NCBI GenBank assembly: GCA_013146195.2
Contig: CM028379.1
Span: 87,106,617-87,170,616, forward strand
Reading direction: 5' to 3'
From: Codonopsis lanceolata
Taxonomy: Eukaryota; Streptophyta; Magnoliopsida; Asterales; Campanulaceae
Length of the DNA stretch: 64,000 nucleotides
Part shown: positions 21,957 to 33,723 of the stretch, in pieces
Position numbering within the stretch: position 1 is the first letter of the stretch
Layout of the letters: every line of letters starts with the position of its first letter
Translations under genes and position numbers: made by a program
Notes under the pieces: model-generated
What the model saw: the letters and a program-made list of their open reading frames with translations, nothing else
Database searches by the model: none
What the model was told of the DNA's origin: nothing

Positions 21957-23770
21957 GGATACTTGGATATTAAAGCTACTGGGTCTTTCAACTTAGGTGG
22001 TAATTCGGTTGTAAAACAACTTACGTAAACAACAATCTTTTCATTGTTTTCAAACTTGTGTTTCTTAGAGTGAAGATCTTTGAAAAACTTTGCATAAGCT
22101 GGAATATTTTTAATAACATTAAGCAAAGGAAGATTAACATTCACTTTGGATAACATATTATAAATTTCCGTAAATTGTTTGTCCATTCGGTTTTTCATAA
22201 GTCTTCTTGGAAATGGAATTGGAGGAACATAAGGTGGAGGAGCCACATAAGGTTCCTCTTCTTCTTGATCCAACTCTTTTTCAACTTCAATTGTATTTTC
22301 TTTATTTTGAACTTCTTTTTCTTGTTCCTTATTTGGAACCTCTACTTCTATTTCAACTTCTATTTCTTGATTATTTAATTCATTATTCTCTTTATTGTTC
22401 TCACTATCTTTTTCGATTTCTTTTTCAATTACCTTTTCAGATTTTTCTATCGTGCATATTAGAAGAAGGATCGATGATCACTTACCTCTTCACCTATCAC
22501 CTTACCGCTTCAAGAAGACGGTGATTGACTTGGCTTGCTCGGCTTTGACTAGGAACTTCCCTTCTTCTCTTTTATCAACTTCCGAATTTGCAATGTGTTT
22601 CTTTAGATTTTCAATTTCTTCAAGCATGTACTTCATCAAAGCTGCTTGACCTTTACTAGATACTTCTTGCTTGGGAACTTCTTCAATTCTCAACTGATTT
22701 TGATTTGGCAACTGTGGAGGTTGTGGTGGTTGAGGTTGGAATTGTTGAGGTTGCAAAGGCTTATTTCCTCCCCAAGAAAAGTTAGGATGATTTCTCCAAC
22801 CAGATTATATGTGTTTGAATATGGATCATTCCTTGGCCTGAGGGTACATATTCATAGCATTAGCCTGTTCAGAATACATAGCACTTGACGGACAAAAATT
22901 AGTAGCATGAGAATATAATCCACATAAAGCACATGCTTCTTGAATTTGCCAATTTTCAAATTGAGCTTGTGTATTTGAATTATCTTGCAATTGATATAGG
23001 CTTCTATTTTTACCTCTAGCACTTTTCTGTTGGGAATTAATACTTAGCATCTCAAATAATTCTTCTAGTGCTTCTGGTGTCATTCTATTAATAGAACCAC
23101 CAGCTGCACTATCAACCATAGTTTGTAAGCCTGGCGAAAGACCATGATAAAATTGAAGCACTAACACATGTTGAGCCAAATTATGATGAGGACACATAAT
23201 GAGCATATTTTTAAATCTATCCCATGACTCATGGAATGTTTCACCTGGTTCATTTTGGAATGACATGATTTGTTTTCTATACTGAAGAGATGCATGTTTG
23301 TAAAATTTACTCATAAACAAATCATATAGTTGAGCCCAAGTATAAACACTATTTGGTGTTAAGTTCATAAACCATCTCTTTGCCAACTCTTTTAATGCAC
23401 TTGGAAAATATTTCATTTTAATTTGATCTTCAGTCAACCCTCCTAAAGGAAAAGTACTCATCATGTATTCATATTCTCTTAAGAAACTGACAGATCTTCA
23501 TGAGGCATCCCATGAAAAGATGGTATGGCATTAAAATAATGACCTTTTAACTCAAAATTCCTAACAGCATCTGGCAAGACTAAACATGATGTCACAACAT
23601 TTAATGAAGGTCTACTAAAGTCATTAATAGTTCTTTGATTTATCACTACTTCCATATTTCTTCTTGCGTGTTCTTTCTTCTTTGATTCCTATTGACTGGG
23701 TCAACTGGATTTTCAGGATTTCTATTATTGTTATTTTCTTCCATTGGAGGATCAGCCAGAGGATCCTCTT
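21935..23770 (-). pseudogene. Athila-type gag polyprotein
   Basis: Recognisable in three frames. The N-terminus (about 23660 down) reads VINQRTINDFSRPSLNVV and ELKGHYFNAIPSFHGMPHED. The core (22826-23464) carries KMKYFPSALKELAKRWF and FQNEPGETFHESWDRFKNML, the retrotransposon gag fold, then a CCHC knuckle CALCGLYSHATNFC (C-x2-C-x4-H-x4-C). A Pro/Gln-rich segment (22502-22756) and a C-terminal stretch YVPPIPFPRRLMKNRMDKQF...YAKFFKDLHSKKHK (21935-22273) follow, all in the Athila order. Frameshifts near 23480, 22790 and 22480 break the protein. It leads directly into the protease. Confidence 0.9.
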
Positions 23771-23922
23771 GATTCAATTGGTCTTGATGATCAAACTCTT
23801 GAGCTAGAATAAAATAAAATCTTTTTGTATTTTTTAATATTTTTATAAAAGCTGAAAATTAAACTAAAAACTAAATTAAATTAAAAACTACGCTACCAAC
23901 AAACTAACTACGTGAACTAGCT

Positions 23923-23949
23923 TGTCCCCGGCAACGGCGCCAAAAACTT
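23923..23949 (-). other. Primer-binding site of the Athila element
   Basis: The minus strand reads TTTTTGGCGCCGTTGCCGGG followed by GACAAGC, immediately downstream of the LTR that occupies 23950-25263. It is of the same type as the site at 20106-20129. Confidence 0.88.
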
Positions 23950-25263
23950 GATCGATGTTTTATTTAATCTTTTTCCTTGCAAGTGGACAAGACTATTATA
24001 GAATAGTATTGGAAGCAAGGGTCGAACCCACAGAGACAAGTGATCACGAATAGTGCAATTTATTGATAGCAATATATTAATCTAAAGGGGGTTTTTATAT
24101 TTATTTCTACTCTAATCTACTATTTATAGATATTTAACTAATTAGAAAGTAATAACAGATAGGAAGATCGTATGGTGGGTGGCAATCTAGGATTCTGGGT
24201 TTCACTTGTATCTCCTTTATGTTCAATTCATAATAATATCATTCAATGTCTTGGGTTCGTTCACTAAAGATAAATATAGTCTGTTGAACAATTGGTTCAG
24301 CCTCCATCCCCGCAAAATTCATCCATTCTATATCCTAAGCACAGGAACTGTCAATCTAGCTGTCACCTAGATTTATGATCTATCTGTCACCTATATCATG
24401 TATGAACCTGGTCCTAACTTATCACTCTCGTGCATTGATAGGTCCAATTTATTGTGTTGGTGAGCCTGTGTACGACATATGCACATTGGTCATGCAGTTA
24501 TCCGCACCTCTAAGCCTTTATTATTTGCGATTACATTCATTTGTTCAAAGCAAAATAATATAAGGATTGATAAACAACACAATCAACAAGAATTGAATGA
24601 TCATATATACGAATTAAAGCATAAATTTGATACAAGTTACCTCCCACCTCCTAGATTATAGATGAATTAGTTCATCATAGACAATGAACAGCACATGGAG
24701 ATGATCAGATACATGATTTGATCTTCAAACTTGAAATTACAGAATCTAACTATGTTATACAATCTAAAAACTACCTAAAATCTACCTAAAGAGAGCTTTC
24801 AGCCGTCCTCCTTATACTTTGGCTCGACCTCTAACTTCTATATATACTCGGGAGTTGTAATTCAATCGAATGACCGTGTGAAAATCCGAAATAGTCGCAT
24901 TCTGACCACCTTGCGGTCGCAAGGTGCTGGGTACCTTGCGTCCGCAAGGTCTCCAGTATGTCTGGCCTTTTGATTCCTTGGTTGCTGCCTTTTCGACCAG
25001 ACGCCTACCTTGCGGTCGCAGCACGAGGCACCTTGCGTCCGCAAGGTCTCCAGATTCTGCAGCTTTTGCTTTTTCTTCATTTTTTCCTTTTTGGCCCTTC
25101 TTGAAATTTGCACTTAAAACCCTGGAGTTTCGCATATTTTCACTAATAACCCTGAAACTTACAAAACTCGCCGAAAACATATATTAGTAGCCAAAAGCCT
25201 CATGAAATAGCATAATTTAAGTCATAGAAGTATATAAAATCGACGTATAAAATACATCGATCA
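23950..25263 (-). repeat. Athila element 5' LTR (1,314 bp)
   Basis: On the plus strand it starts TGATCGATGT and ends ACATCGATCA, a perfect 10-bp terminal inverted repeat with TG...CA. The minus-strand TATA region is near 24837-24850 (TATATATAG). Just upstream of it (24908-25047) are four copies, three full-length, of ACCTTGCG-N2-CGCAAGGT-type near-palindromes. The motif TCGAACCCACAGAGACAA lies at 24022-24039. It has no full-length partner elsewhere in the window. Confidence 0.85.
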
Positions 25264-25501
25264 GCCATCTACCATAAGATCTTCATAACCTTTCATTACT
25301 GCTAATTAGTTAAACACCAAAATAATAATAATAATTTAGAGTAGAATAATTATAAAAACCCCCCTTAGATTAATAATTTTCTATCAATAAATTGCACTAT
25401 CTATGATCTCTTGTCTCTGTGGGTTCGACCCTTGCTTCCAATACTATTCTATAATAGTCTTGTCCACTTGCAATGAAAATAAATAAAATAAGACATCGAT
25501 C
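25264..25501 (+). repeat. Older LTR 3' fragment in opposite orientation
   Basis: This stretch is homologous, but inverted and diverged, to the first 240 bases of the LTR at 23950. Shared signs are TTGTCTCTGTGGGTTCGAC at 25411-25429 and the terminal ACATCGATCA ending at 25501. It is therefore the 3' end of a plus-strand LTR of the same family. The Athila element inserted into it at 25263/25264, removing the rest from view. It sits inside the gag start of the next element. Confidence 0.78.
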
Positions 25502-25806
25502 ACCGACCATAGATGGTGCGGCAATTTCCCTTAATGTCCTTTCGGCCGCTTGATTTTCTTGATTTGCCATTGCTTGCCTCCTTCGAGTTCGGAATGTGCG
25601 CTCGATTTCCGAGTTAAGATTTAATTGAATCAAACCTTGACTTCGGGTCTTTCGCATAAACCTACAAAAGAGTTTCACAAAACAAACTCCAACCAAGCAA
25701 TTAGACGAACAACAAAAATCAAAAGCGTCTAAATTAAAGCCACAAATCCTTGGTATTAATATTAAGAAAATAAACTAAATTGTCCCCGGCAACAGTGCCA
25801 AAAACT
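25502..25806 (-). pseudogene. Second Athila-type element: gag N-terminus and PBS
   Basis: The minus strand reads MRKTRSQGLIQLNLNSEIER and, downstream, NQAAERTLREIAAPS before the frame is cut by the inserted LTR at 25501. RTLRE-AAP is the usual start of Athila-type gag. Upstream of it, 25780-25806 holds a variant PBS, TTTTTGGCACTGTTGCCGGG, with one or two mismatches to the canonical site. The rest of this element must lie beyond the nested insertions and is not identified in the window. Confidence 0.72.
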
Positions 25807-27546
25807 TGACGGGCGAAAATCGCAACGGGCAAGAATACACGGTCGTCCTCAAGTAATATAGTGCGTAAGCACACGTATCGATCCCACAGAGACAATTATA
25901 GCGTATATTTCCTAATTACTAAAATTATGGATTTAATGACTTTATCTAAACAATCGATTTTTAGCGATGCAATTGAAACTAAAGCAATAAAAATAAGCAG
26001 GAAATAAAAATTACCAACTACGTGCAATTAATGAAGAGTTTTCTCAAAGATGAAAATGTTAGGATTGTAATTTCACTCAAATTATCCACATGCTCAATTT
26101 ATCTACTCTCTCAAATTTCTGTAATTCATCTAGGATATCCGAGAACACAAATTTATTTAGGATTGTAATTTCACTCAAATTATCTTCCACATAGCAACCC
26201 TAATTCACAATTTATCTACTCTCTTAATTCATAGGATATCCGAGAACACAAATTGCAATAAGAATAAGTTCTCTAAAATGACTATTGGATTTTGTGTTAT
26301 ATCTCTATGCTACAAAATACCAACACCTAAATTGTTCAGTCCGAAAAGTAATGGTAGTTCTCGCGGATCCAAAACAATTCTAAAATCATCCAATTATTGA
26401 TCAAATAATTTAGAAGCATTAAACACAACAAAATAATAACCCTAAAATAAATTAAAGTGATATTGAGAGAGAAAGAAAAATATTAGAGCATGCTTCAAAT
26501 TTAGAGATTCATCACAATCTTAACAATAAATATTTAGCTCATAATGTAAAATAAATCACACACAAATATTCCAAGAAAATATTGCATAATGATATTAAAA
26601 ATAAAAAGTGAAAGATACAATACTTCAATGGATATTTGGATGGAAGTTCTTTTGCATTCCTTGACAAAATCCTAATTAAAGATGAACAAACTAAGAAGGA
26701 AAATGCTTCTTTCTTCCTTCACTTTGTTCCAGCCGTGTGTATCTTCCAAGCTTCTTGAATAATGAAAATTGCCTGATTAAAATGGGAAGCAATTGGAGGA
26801 GGGTCAACCAGGGGCATAATGGACAGAACAGGAAAGAGTTAGGGGCAAAATGGAGAAAGAAAAGGGGCTGGGGCATGGCTGGGTCACGGGTGATCCAGGG
26901 AGGAAGAACGTGGGTTGGCCCAGGGGAAGTGGGTGAGAGAGTGTGAGGTCGAGTGGGCTGGGTGAAGGGCAGATGGGCCGAATGGGCTGGAGATGCACGC
27001 GGGTCATACCCGGATCCAGCAGCTGCACGCGGGTCAGGTACTAGTGGAGGGAGCGACGTGGCTTCTTCCTGGGCCGGCAACTCAAAGATTACAAACTTTA
27101 GGAGATTTGCACCGGTCTCCCCTGGGAAATAATAAGTTACTCTGGTGCCCCTGAAGTCTCTGAATTTGGCGCCGCTTTCCAGCCGTATGTATGTCTTGCA
27201 TTTAAGTCATTCGTTAGTCCAAATAGCCTCCGTTAGGCATTGCTAGCTCTTCCTTTAACAGCCGTTAGCATCCGTTAGCCCTTTTCTTCTATCAATTCAG
27301 TCCTCTGCTTTACAATTGCTTAACGGAAAGCTAACGGACCTTGATTAATTGACTTTAAACTTCAAGAATTGATTTGAATCTTCTCAATTTGCTATGAATT
27401 AATCATTTAAAGCTTGAATTCATGCCCAAGTACCCTAAACACAATAAAATCATAATAAATGCAATTCTTTGGGCAAAATAAATACGAAAATCATATAAAT
27501 GGAGAATAAAACATGGGGAAAAATATATAAAATTATGAACTCATCA
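25807..27546 (-). repeat. Second Athila-type element: 5' LTR (1,740 bp)
   Basis: It starts TGACGGGCG directly after the PBS and ends GAACTCATCA. Its first 120 bases align with the LTRs of the pol-less element (AACGGGCAAGA, CGGTCGT, TCGATCCCAC), so the two families are related. A GC-rich block (about 26860-27080) contains two copies of TGCACGCGGGTCA. The right end interrupts the CACTA coding sequence at 27547. Confidence 0.8.
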
Positions 27547-27864
27547 TCATTAGAAACACCCTATCAAGAGGATGAAATACCAGTACCACCTAACGTTTCA
27601 TCAGCTAATCATCCAATTGATGAGTCCACTCATATTCCTCAAAATGTTGATGAACCTGAGGAGGATTTCTTACCAGTGAATTTGCCACCTCTTTTGCCTC
27701 GTCCAGGTCATCCCGCGCACATAGATATTGATGAATCAGAGGAAGAGGAAGTGGAAGAGGAATCAGAGTTTGATTCATTAGAGTTTGAAGACGATGATGA
27801 AGAGGAACTTGAGTTTTGTAGTAATTCAGAGTCCGGTGATGCGGATGAGGAAGAGTATTCATAA
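27547..27864 (+). pseudogene. Acidic C-terminus of a CACTA transposase (TNP2-like), truncated
   Basis: An open frame from the end of the LTR to TAA at 27862-27864, 105 residues. It starts SLETPYQEDEIPVPPN, which resembles the sequence following DUF4216 in TNP2 proteins, and ends in runs of Asp and Glu (ESEEEEVEEES, EDDDEEELEF). It lies in front of a Ptta/En/Spm gene, the usual gene order in CACTA elements. The catalytic domain is absent because the LTR insertion removed it from view. Assignment rests on context as much as on sequence. Confidence 0.55.
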
Positions 27865-28676
27865 TAGTTTAACATCTCAAAATCTGTACTTAACAATGAT
27901 CGTACTCTTTTAATTTATGTATTAGTTATTCAACAAGCTAACCATATTGTGATTACTTTAGATTTTTAGAGCTTTAATTTTATGTGTTTGAGCATTGTAA
28001 GAAGATCTGTCAATGAATTGTTTTCCATTGCTTAAATTTTATATTTTTATTGTACTTAGAGATGAGTTCGTCTAGACCTTCCAAAGCGGGTAAGAAGACC
28101 CGCCCTTTATATTCCTTGTTCACTGGGACGCAACTGTCCTGGACTGATGCCGGTGCAGAGTCCGGTGGAGACATGCATACAGGCTCCTCCTCTGGAGCAG
28201 GTACTACGACTTCTAGTCCTATCGATTCTGAGGGGAGGATATATGTCCATCTATCTTCGAATTACGATCAGTAAGTAACTATTCATTAATTTGATATAAT
28301 TTGGTTCCTTTTTGTTTCATATAAAATTCATTAACATTTAAGTTAATTCGTTATTGTATAAATATACATGGAAGGTTTGTAGGTGCATACCCTACGCTTG
28401 GTAAATGGATTGGGGAGTATTGGCGGCGTCGAGTACTCCGTGGGTTTTGGCCCTCGTTTTCAAAGTTGCCCTACGAGGTGAAGGAAAAAAATTGGGAGGC
28501 CTTCAAGGTAATGTGTTAATATTTTTTATTTTTATTAAATGTTAGTGTGTTATTAAAATGTTATAATTCTATTTTTATATTGTAGTTGAAATATACATGG
28601 ACGGAGGTCTATGAGGAGGCCACGATAAAGATTGTTTTCATGAATCAGTGCAGCAGTCGATTTAGGGATCATATCG

Positions 28677-28832
28677 GTAACACATGTATCTATCCTTGGC
28701 TTAATATTATAATATTATCATTATATGTTTATGAGATGGTTATATTTTTAATAGATAACACATTTATCTATCCTTAGCTTAATTTTATAATGTTATCATT
28801 ATATGTTTATGAGATGATTATATTTTTAATAG
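28677..28832 (+). repeat. 78-bp tandem duplication in an intron
   Basis: The intron between exons 3 and 4 consists of two near-identical copies of a 78-bp unit beginning (G/A)TAACACA and containing TTATATGTTTATGAGATG. A third start of the unit (GGTAACACA) forms the next exon boundary, so the acceptor may itself come from the duplication. Confidence 0.75.
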
Positions 28833-28849
28833 GTAACACAAAGAAAGAA

Positions 28850-29087
28850 GGCCAAATTACTTTTTACGCCCCAAAGTTTCCACCAAATCCCAATTAACCA
28901 CCTAAACTAAGGTTTGTCCCATTTTAGCACTCAAGGTTTCCATTTGTCTCATTTAACCCCCTCCCGTCTGTTGCCGTTTGAATGAAGACGTTAAATCGGG
29001 GTATTTTCGTATTTTCCATATCTCAGTTAACCAAAATCCATATCTCAGGCAAAGAAACCAACTAAAGATCGATTGTTTTCTTTCTCA
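28850..29087. repeat. MULE left terminal inverted repeat
   Basis: It pairs with 34415-34652. Shared landmarks from the outer end inwards are GGCCAAATTAC, CAAATCCCA, GTTGCCGTTTGAAT, TTAAATCGGGGTATTTTCG, CATATCTCAGGCAAAGAAAC and GATCGATTGTTTTCTTTC. Confidence 0.93.
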
Positions 29088-29169
29088 GGTAAGAAAGATT
29101 TTTTTCCTTCAAATTTGCTGCAAATTCAGGCCTTCTCAATACTGCACCTGCAATAGTTGAATGAAATCT

Positions 29170-29744
29170 CTCTCTCTCTAGAGCTTCTCAAACAGTATGA
29201 ATATCATTCGCCTCACAAGTAGCTAGAATAAAGATAGAATAAGTGAAAGCATTTGGCTCAAGCCCCTTAGACCTCATAGTTTGGAACAACTTGTAAGCTT
29301 CATCCACATTTCCTCCCTTGCATAGAGACTCCAACACAGTATTATAAGCATGGACGTCAACGACGCACCCTCCTGAGCATTTCATCGAACACTCTCCGTG
29401 CTTCCCTCAACTCGCCAATAAAACCCCACCACCTCACCAAAATGCTTTAAGTTTTGACGGTGGGGCTAAATATGTGCTTCATTTTATCTAACAACTGTTG
29501 AGCATGCTTCACAAGCTTCCTTTTACACATTAAGTACAAATGATGGTCAAGATAGTCAATACCCGTTCTATATCGAAATCAACCATCTTGTTCAAAGCTC
29601 TTATAGCATCTTCAGGTAAATCAGCTCTGATGTAAGCCCTAAAAATAATCCTGAAAATTTCAGAGTTAATTTCACAAGATTTCTTCTCTTTGATTTCAAG
29701 GAGAAAGTCCCAAATTAGCGGGAATTGCTTGCTACTACCCAAAA
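29170..29744 (-). pseudogene. Captured PPR gene fragment, downstream half
   Basis: Minus-strand protein fragments run SSKQFPLIWDFLLEIKEKKS, FRIIFRAYIRADLPEDAIRALNKMVDFDIE, then after a frameshift LMCKRKLVKHAQQLLDKMKH, ILVRWWGFIGELREARRVFDEML and, after another, VDVHAYNTVLESLCKGGNVDEAYKLFQTMRSKGLEPNAFTYSIFI. The last two are textbook 35-residue pentatricopeptide repeats. From memory the order fits a mitochondrial PPR protein of the Arabidopsis At1g52640 type; I could not search. It continues from the fragment at 33724-34090 across the solo LTR. Frameshifts and a stop make it a pseudogene. Confidence 0.85.
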
Positions 29745-32700
29745 TGTGACGACCCGACCCGGACTCCAATGCGGAATCCCAAGGTCGTGCCGTCAAGACA
29801 AGCTAAAAGACGGACAAGCACCCGCTAAGCGTAGTGGTGCGAGTCCAGAGTTGAACCAACGAACTCTAAACAGGAATGTAAAGCCATAACGGCAAAACCG
29901 AATAATCAAAAACTAATATCTGCGGAAGCGAATCATAAGTGGGACCAAAGCCTATAATCATAAACTAAGGAATACAGGGCTGAGAGACGACTATCTCTCG
30001 ACAAATCTACGACTCGCGTGACGCAACATTGCGCACGGACAACAAACCATCGGCAACCTAAGGCCGGCGAAGCATCAAGAACCCAACCTGATAAACGACA
30101 ACTCTACGGCTATAACATGCCGGAGGAATAAATCAACTAAAAGAGTAAGAGATAAAATACTAACCACTAAACCAACGTCTCTCGACTAAAGTCGTCGGAG
30201 ATGACAATACCAACAATACTAGAACGAGTGAGCTAAAGCATGCTCGGAATAATAAAAGGGAACAACTCATAAGAGATACAACAGCTCGACCAAACAAGTC
30301 GGCTACCAAAATAATACAATAACAAAATACTAACATAATCTAACCAAGTAAAGTCTACATAACTTTACAATCGCGTCTCACAAATACAAAATAACTTAAT
30401 ATTAATAAACCCAAGCTTAAGCCCGGAAGACCACCTTCTAGGAATCACTATCCGAAGCCGGCACGCGTACTAACGGGATCACTGCAAAAACTAAGGAAAA
30501 CAAACACACGAAATGAGTCATAATGACCCAGTAAGTTACTAAATGCAATGTATGGCATAGCATGGCGTGGCATGGCATAATGCACAAGCATATATAAACT
30601 CATGGCATCTAAGTCGTATATCAACAATAAACCTGTATTAAATCATCAAGTATCATGAACTCCATAAATCACATATCACGTTATCTTTCATATAAGTGCT
30701 CATAGTAAGCCACATAAGGGATAGAGAAGATACCCAAAACGCTCCGTTGTGTTGCTCCTGCAATACACAATGTTACTAGTTCGTGCCACCGATGTTTTGT
30801 GAATTCATCGACTATCATCGAGTTTTACTCGATATCATTAGCAAGCCAATGCGGCACTTAACTGATACGGCAAAGGGGCTACTTCCCCATTGCGGCCCAC
30901 AATGGAGGGGTGTGTGGAGTCACGGGTGCGGCGATCCATAGCGAGCACGAATCCCATAATTCGTGAAGGCGATGCATCGTCCCACCCTGACTTGATAAAC
31001 AAACCAATTAATGCCAGCTGGACTCAATGCAATGCACAAGTAGATATTTACTCTCATGCTCAAACAAGAACCAAGACCGATCATAGCGGGCATACCAAAT
31101 CAAGTAGGACATAAAGCTCTACACATCAATTTCAACAATGCACATATTTGCACATACTTAACAAATTCAACCAACTTATAAGTTTAGTCAAAGAACCACA
31201 TAATGAGGTAATCATAATCCTCAAGCCACAACCCAATCAAACACAGCATATAAGCTTAAGAAATCACACTGTGAGGTTTACTATAGCCCTCTAATCAAAA
31301 TCAAACCAAAGACTATACTTTAGTCTAAGAACAATCATAATCAAGACTTAGCATTTTAGCTTCACTTAACGGTTCACCGGACTCAACCATAGTCCCAACC
31401 GTCGTAAATATTCGACTTCCTTAAAGCCAATCTCAAGGGTACCAAACTATGCCGTAATCATATCCTCGCAAGTGCTTTCATGTGCACGCGACCAAATTCC
31501 CTAAGAGAGAACTCATTCAAATAATCATTTCTTAAGGTAATACGAGATCATAGGTTGATCTCTAATGCTCCGTGCCCTAACGAGCACGCCTAATCAAATC
31601 CCCAATACTTCTATGTCGCGGGAGTCACAAATGGGACACAACTCGGGATGCTCGGGTACTCACGATCAAAACCAACCAAACCCGAACATCGTAGGATTTC
31701 AACCTAAGGCTCACTAACATCTTATTGAACCTAAAATGACTCCATTGAGTCTTAATATCGCATTTCATTAAATACACATTTCATACAACCCAAACTTAGC
31801 ACATCATTCAAGTTTATAGAAATTATCCCAAAATTAATCCGGGCTTATTTCCCAAGCCTAAAATCCAAGAATTCATCATAGACATAGTCAACGAAACCCA
31901 AATGACGTAGGACTTCAACCCGAGTTCTTTAACGAAATATTGAACTCATTACGACTCCGTAGAGTCTAAACACTAAGTTTCATTCTTAAACCTTTCATCC
32001 ATGCCAACACTAATACCCACTTTATTTAACAACAATATATCCGATAATTCGGGCCTAAATTCTCGAGCCCTAAAATTCACAACAAAATCCCAACATAAAT
32101 CAAAACCCATTTCATAATTCTCATAATCCCACTTAAATGTTCCTACTCATGATATCATGTGAGTTCATACATCCAAAGCCCCAATCGTAGGCATAAATTC
32201 ACAATAAACCCAAATAAAATGTAAACATGATTTCTAGCATGCTCACAACCCTAGAATCACAAGATGAAGGATAAACATATACATCAACAATTATAGAAGT
32301 CATCTACAAATACTCCTAACAAGTTCATACTTCCAAAATCCCCAAAATTGGGCATACAAGGCATACAAGGTGTTCATTGCCCACAAATAGCATACAAGTT
32401 GTTTTCCTTAGGGCCAATGAACCAAAATCAAAAGGGAGTAACTTACCTAGCTTGAGTGAAAACTCAAGAGAACACAAATCCGATCGGTGAAGTCGTTCTA
32501 CTCGTCGAGGGCTTCAAGAATCCGAAGTTTGAAGGAAATCGGTTGGTCGGATCGTCTTGGATCGAAGGAAGAATGAAGCTAGGGCTTGAATCTCCAAGTC
32601 TCCTCCCTCTCTCTCTAATACGTATTGTGGAAGAGAAGAAAATGAAATGGTTTCAGCAATTAACAAAGGGGTTGTGGATATTTATACCCCCAAATTAAGA

Positions 32701-33718
32701 AGGGCACACTAGACTTTTCCTTGCACAATTAGTAGAGATTAGGACTAATCAATCACTAATCTAACTTAAATTAACTTCCTACTAATGTTAGGACATGTTT
32801 AGGGTTAAGTATGAGGGGTTAGGAAGGGTTTAGAGGGGGTTTAATGAGGGTAGAATAGGTATAATTCGCCAAAACACAAAACAGGGCAAAATCCCGTAAC
32901 AGCATTCTGGAAGTGAGGCGGGCGCCTCACTCCCCTCCATGCGGCCGCCTGGCTTGTTCCTGCACAAAGGATGCTCTCAGTACTTGAGGCGGGCGCCTCA
33001 CAAGGTGCCATGCGGCCGCCTCGGCCTCTGAACCTCCAAAATTTGATCTAAACTTGCCCTAAATGATCCCAAACTTATGGGCAACCATTCTAAGGTCTAA
33101 CCCAACTCAAAACAAGTCTAAAACACACCCGAAGAACTCCCGAAACAACTCGGAGCGAAACCGGGAAGGGGTGCAACAACGTGCAACCGAAACGACGAAT
33201 GAACTCGCAATCGAACGAGCAACGAAAGGAGACTTTTAAGGAAAGTCTAAGGGCTAATGGAGAAGCTTAAATACTTCTAGAAAGTTGAATAACAACTAGG
33301 GGAATAAGAATCCCAAAGGAGAGGCGATTACGCGACTCGATTCCCGAACTACGCGATAGAGACGAACGCTATCTCCAAAGCTTCCAAAATCATCGATAGG
33401 CTTAAGGAACACCTCCAACTTGAAGTCTAACACATCTAAACATGTTAACAAACCATCTTAAAGAGGTCTAGGACCCAAACCGAGGTCACGAACACAAAAC
33501 GGAAGTAAACCCTCAATCGCGTCGCATTCCGACTATCGTCGAGTCACGACTTGTGACTTTAGCAAGTCAACAACTATATGAAGTCTCTAAATATTGTTTT
33601 GGTCTTAATATGGTCTCTCAAACACATCTAGACCCTCTCGCAAACCAAACATACCGTCGACAAGAGAAGAAGTGCAAGTAGCACGCAAACCGAGATAACG
33701 AAGGAGCGGGGCGTCACA
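29745..33718 (-). repeat. Ty3/gypsy solo LTR, about 4 kb
   Basis: It starts TGTGACGACCCGACCC and ends GGGGCGTCACA on the plus strand, flanked by the 5-bp duplication CAAAA (29740-29744 and 33719-33723). It is homologous along its length, in reverse orientation, to 51136-55129. There is no internal domain, so it is a solo LTR. Its ends and length point to the Tekay/Del type of chromovirus, which is inference. A TATA box on the minus strand lies at about 32678-32686. Two GC-rich palindrome pairs (GAGGCGGGCGCCTCA and TGCGGCCGCCT) lie upstream of it at 32915-33022. Confidence 0.9.
32677..32686 (-). promoter_or_regulatory. TATA box of the solo LTR
   Basis: The minus strand reads GGGGGTATAAATATCC about 1,035 bases from the LTR 5' end. 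The homologous solo LTR has AGTATAAAGG at 52153-52162, about 1,020 bases from its 5' end, which supports this as the transcription start region. Confidence 0.6.
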
Positions 33719-33723
33719 CAAAA

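Larger units (their letters stand above)
11758..25263 (-). mobile_element. Athila-type Ty3/gypsy retrotransposon (interrupted)
   Basis: From right to left on the minus strand: LTR (23950-25263), PBS, gag, protease, [nested 6.2-kb element], rest of protease, RT, RNase H, integrase, and a 3' region with a purine tract. The gag and protease block (DLGASINLMP; LLGRPFMATANTMINV) and the integrase C-terminus with [22 protein letters not shown] are typical of the Athila/Tat branch. Several frameshifts and stops make it non-autonomous today. Its right LTR lies inside an older LTR of the same kind in the opposite orientation. Confidence 0.88.

Noticed and set aside
24022..24039. tRNA gene remnant suggested by GGTTCGA-like sequence
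   Set aside because: GTGGGTTCGACC resembles a tRNA T-arm or B box, but no A box or cloverleaf can be formed, and the motif recurs at the same place in several LTRs.
33605..33723. C-terminal extension of the PPR frame (DAPLLRYLGLRATCTSS...)
   Set aside because: This part is read from the inserted solo LTR, not from the PPR gene.
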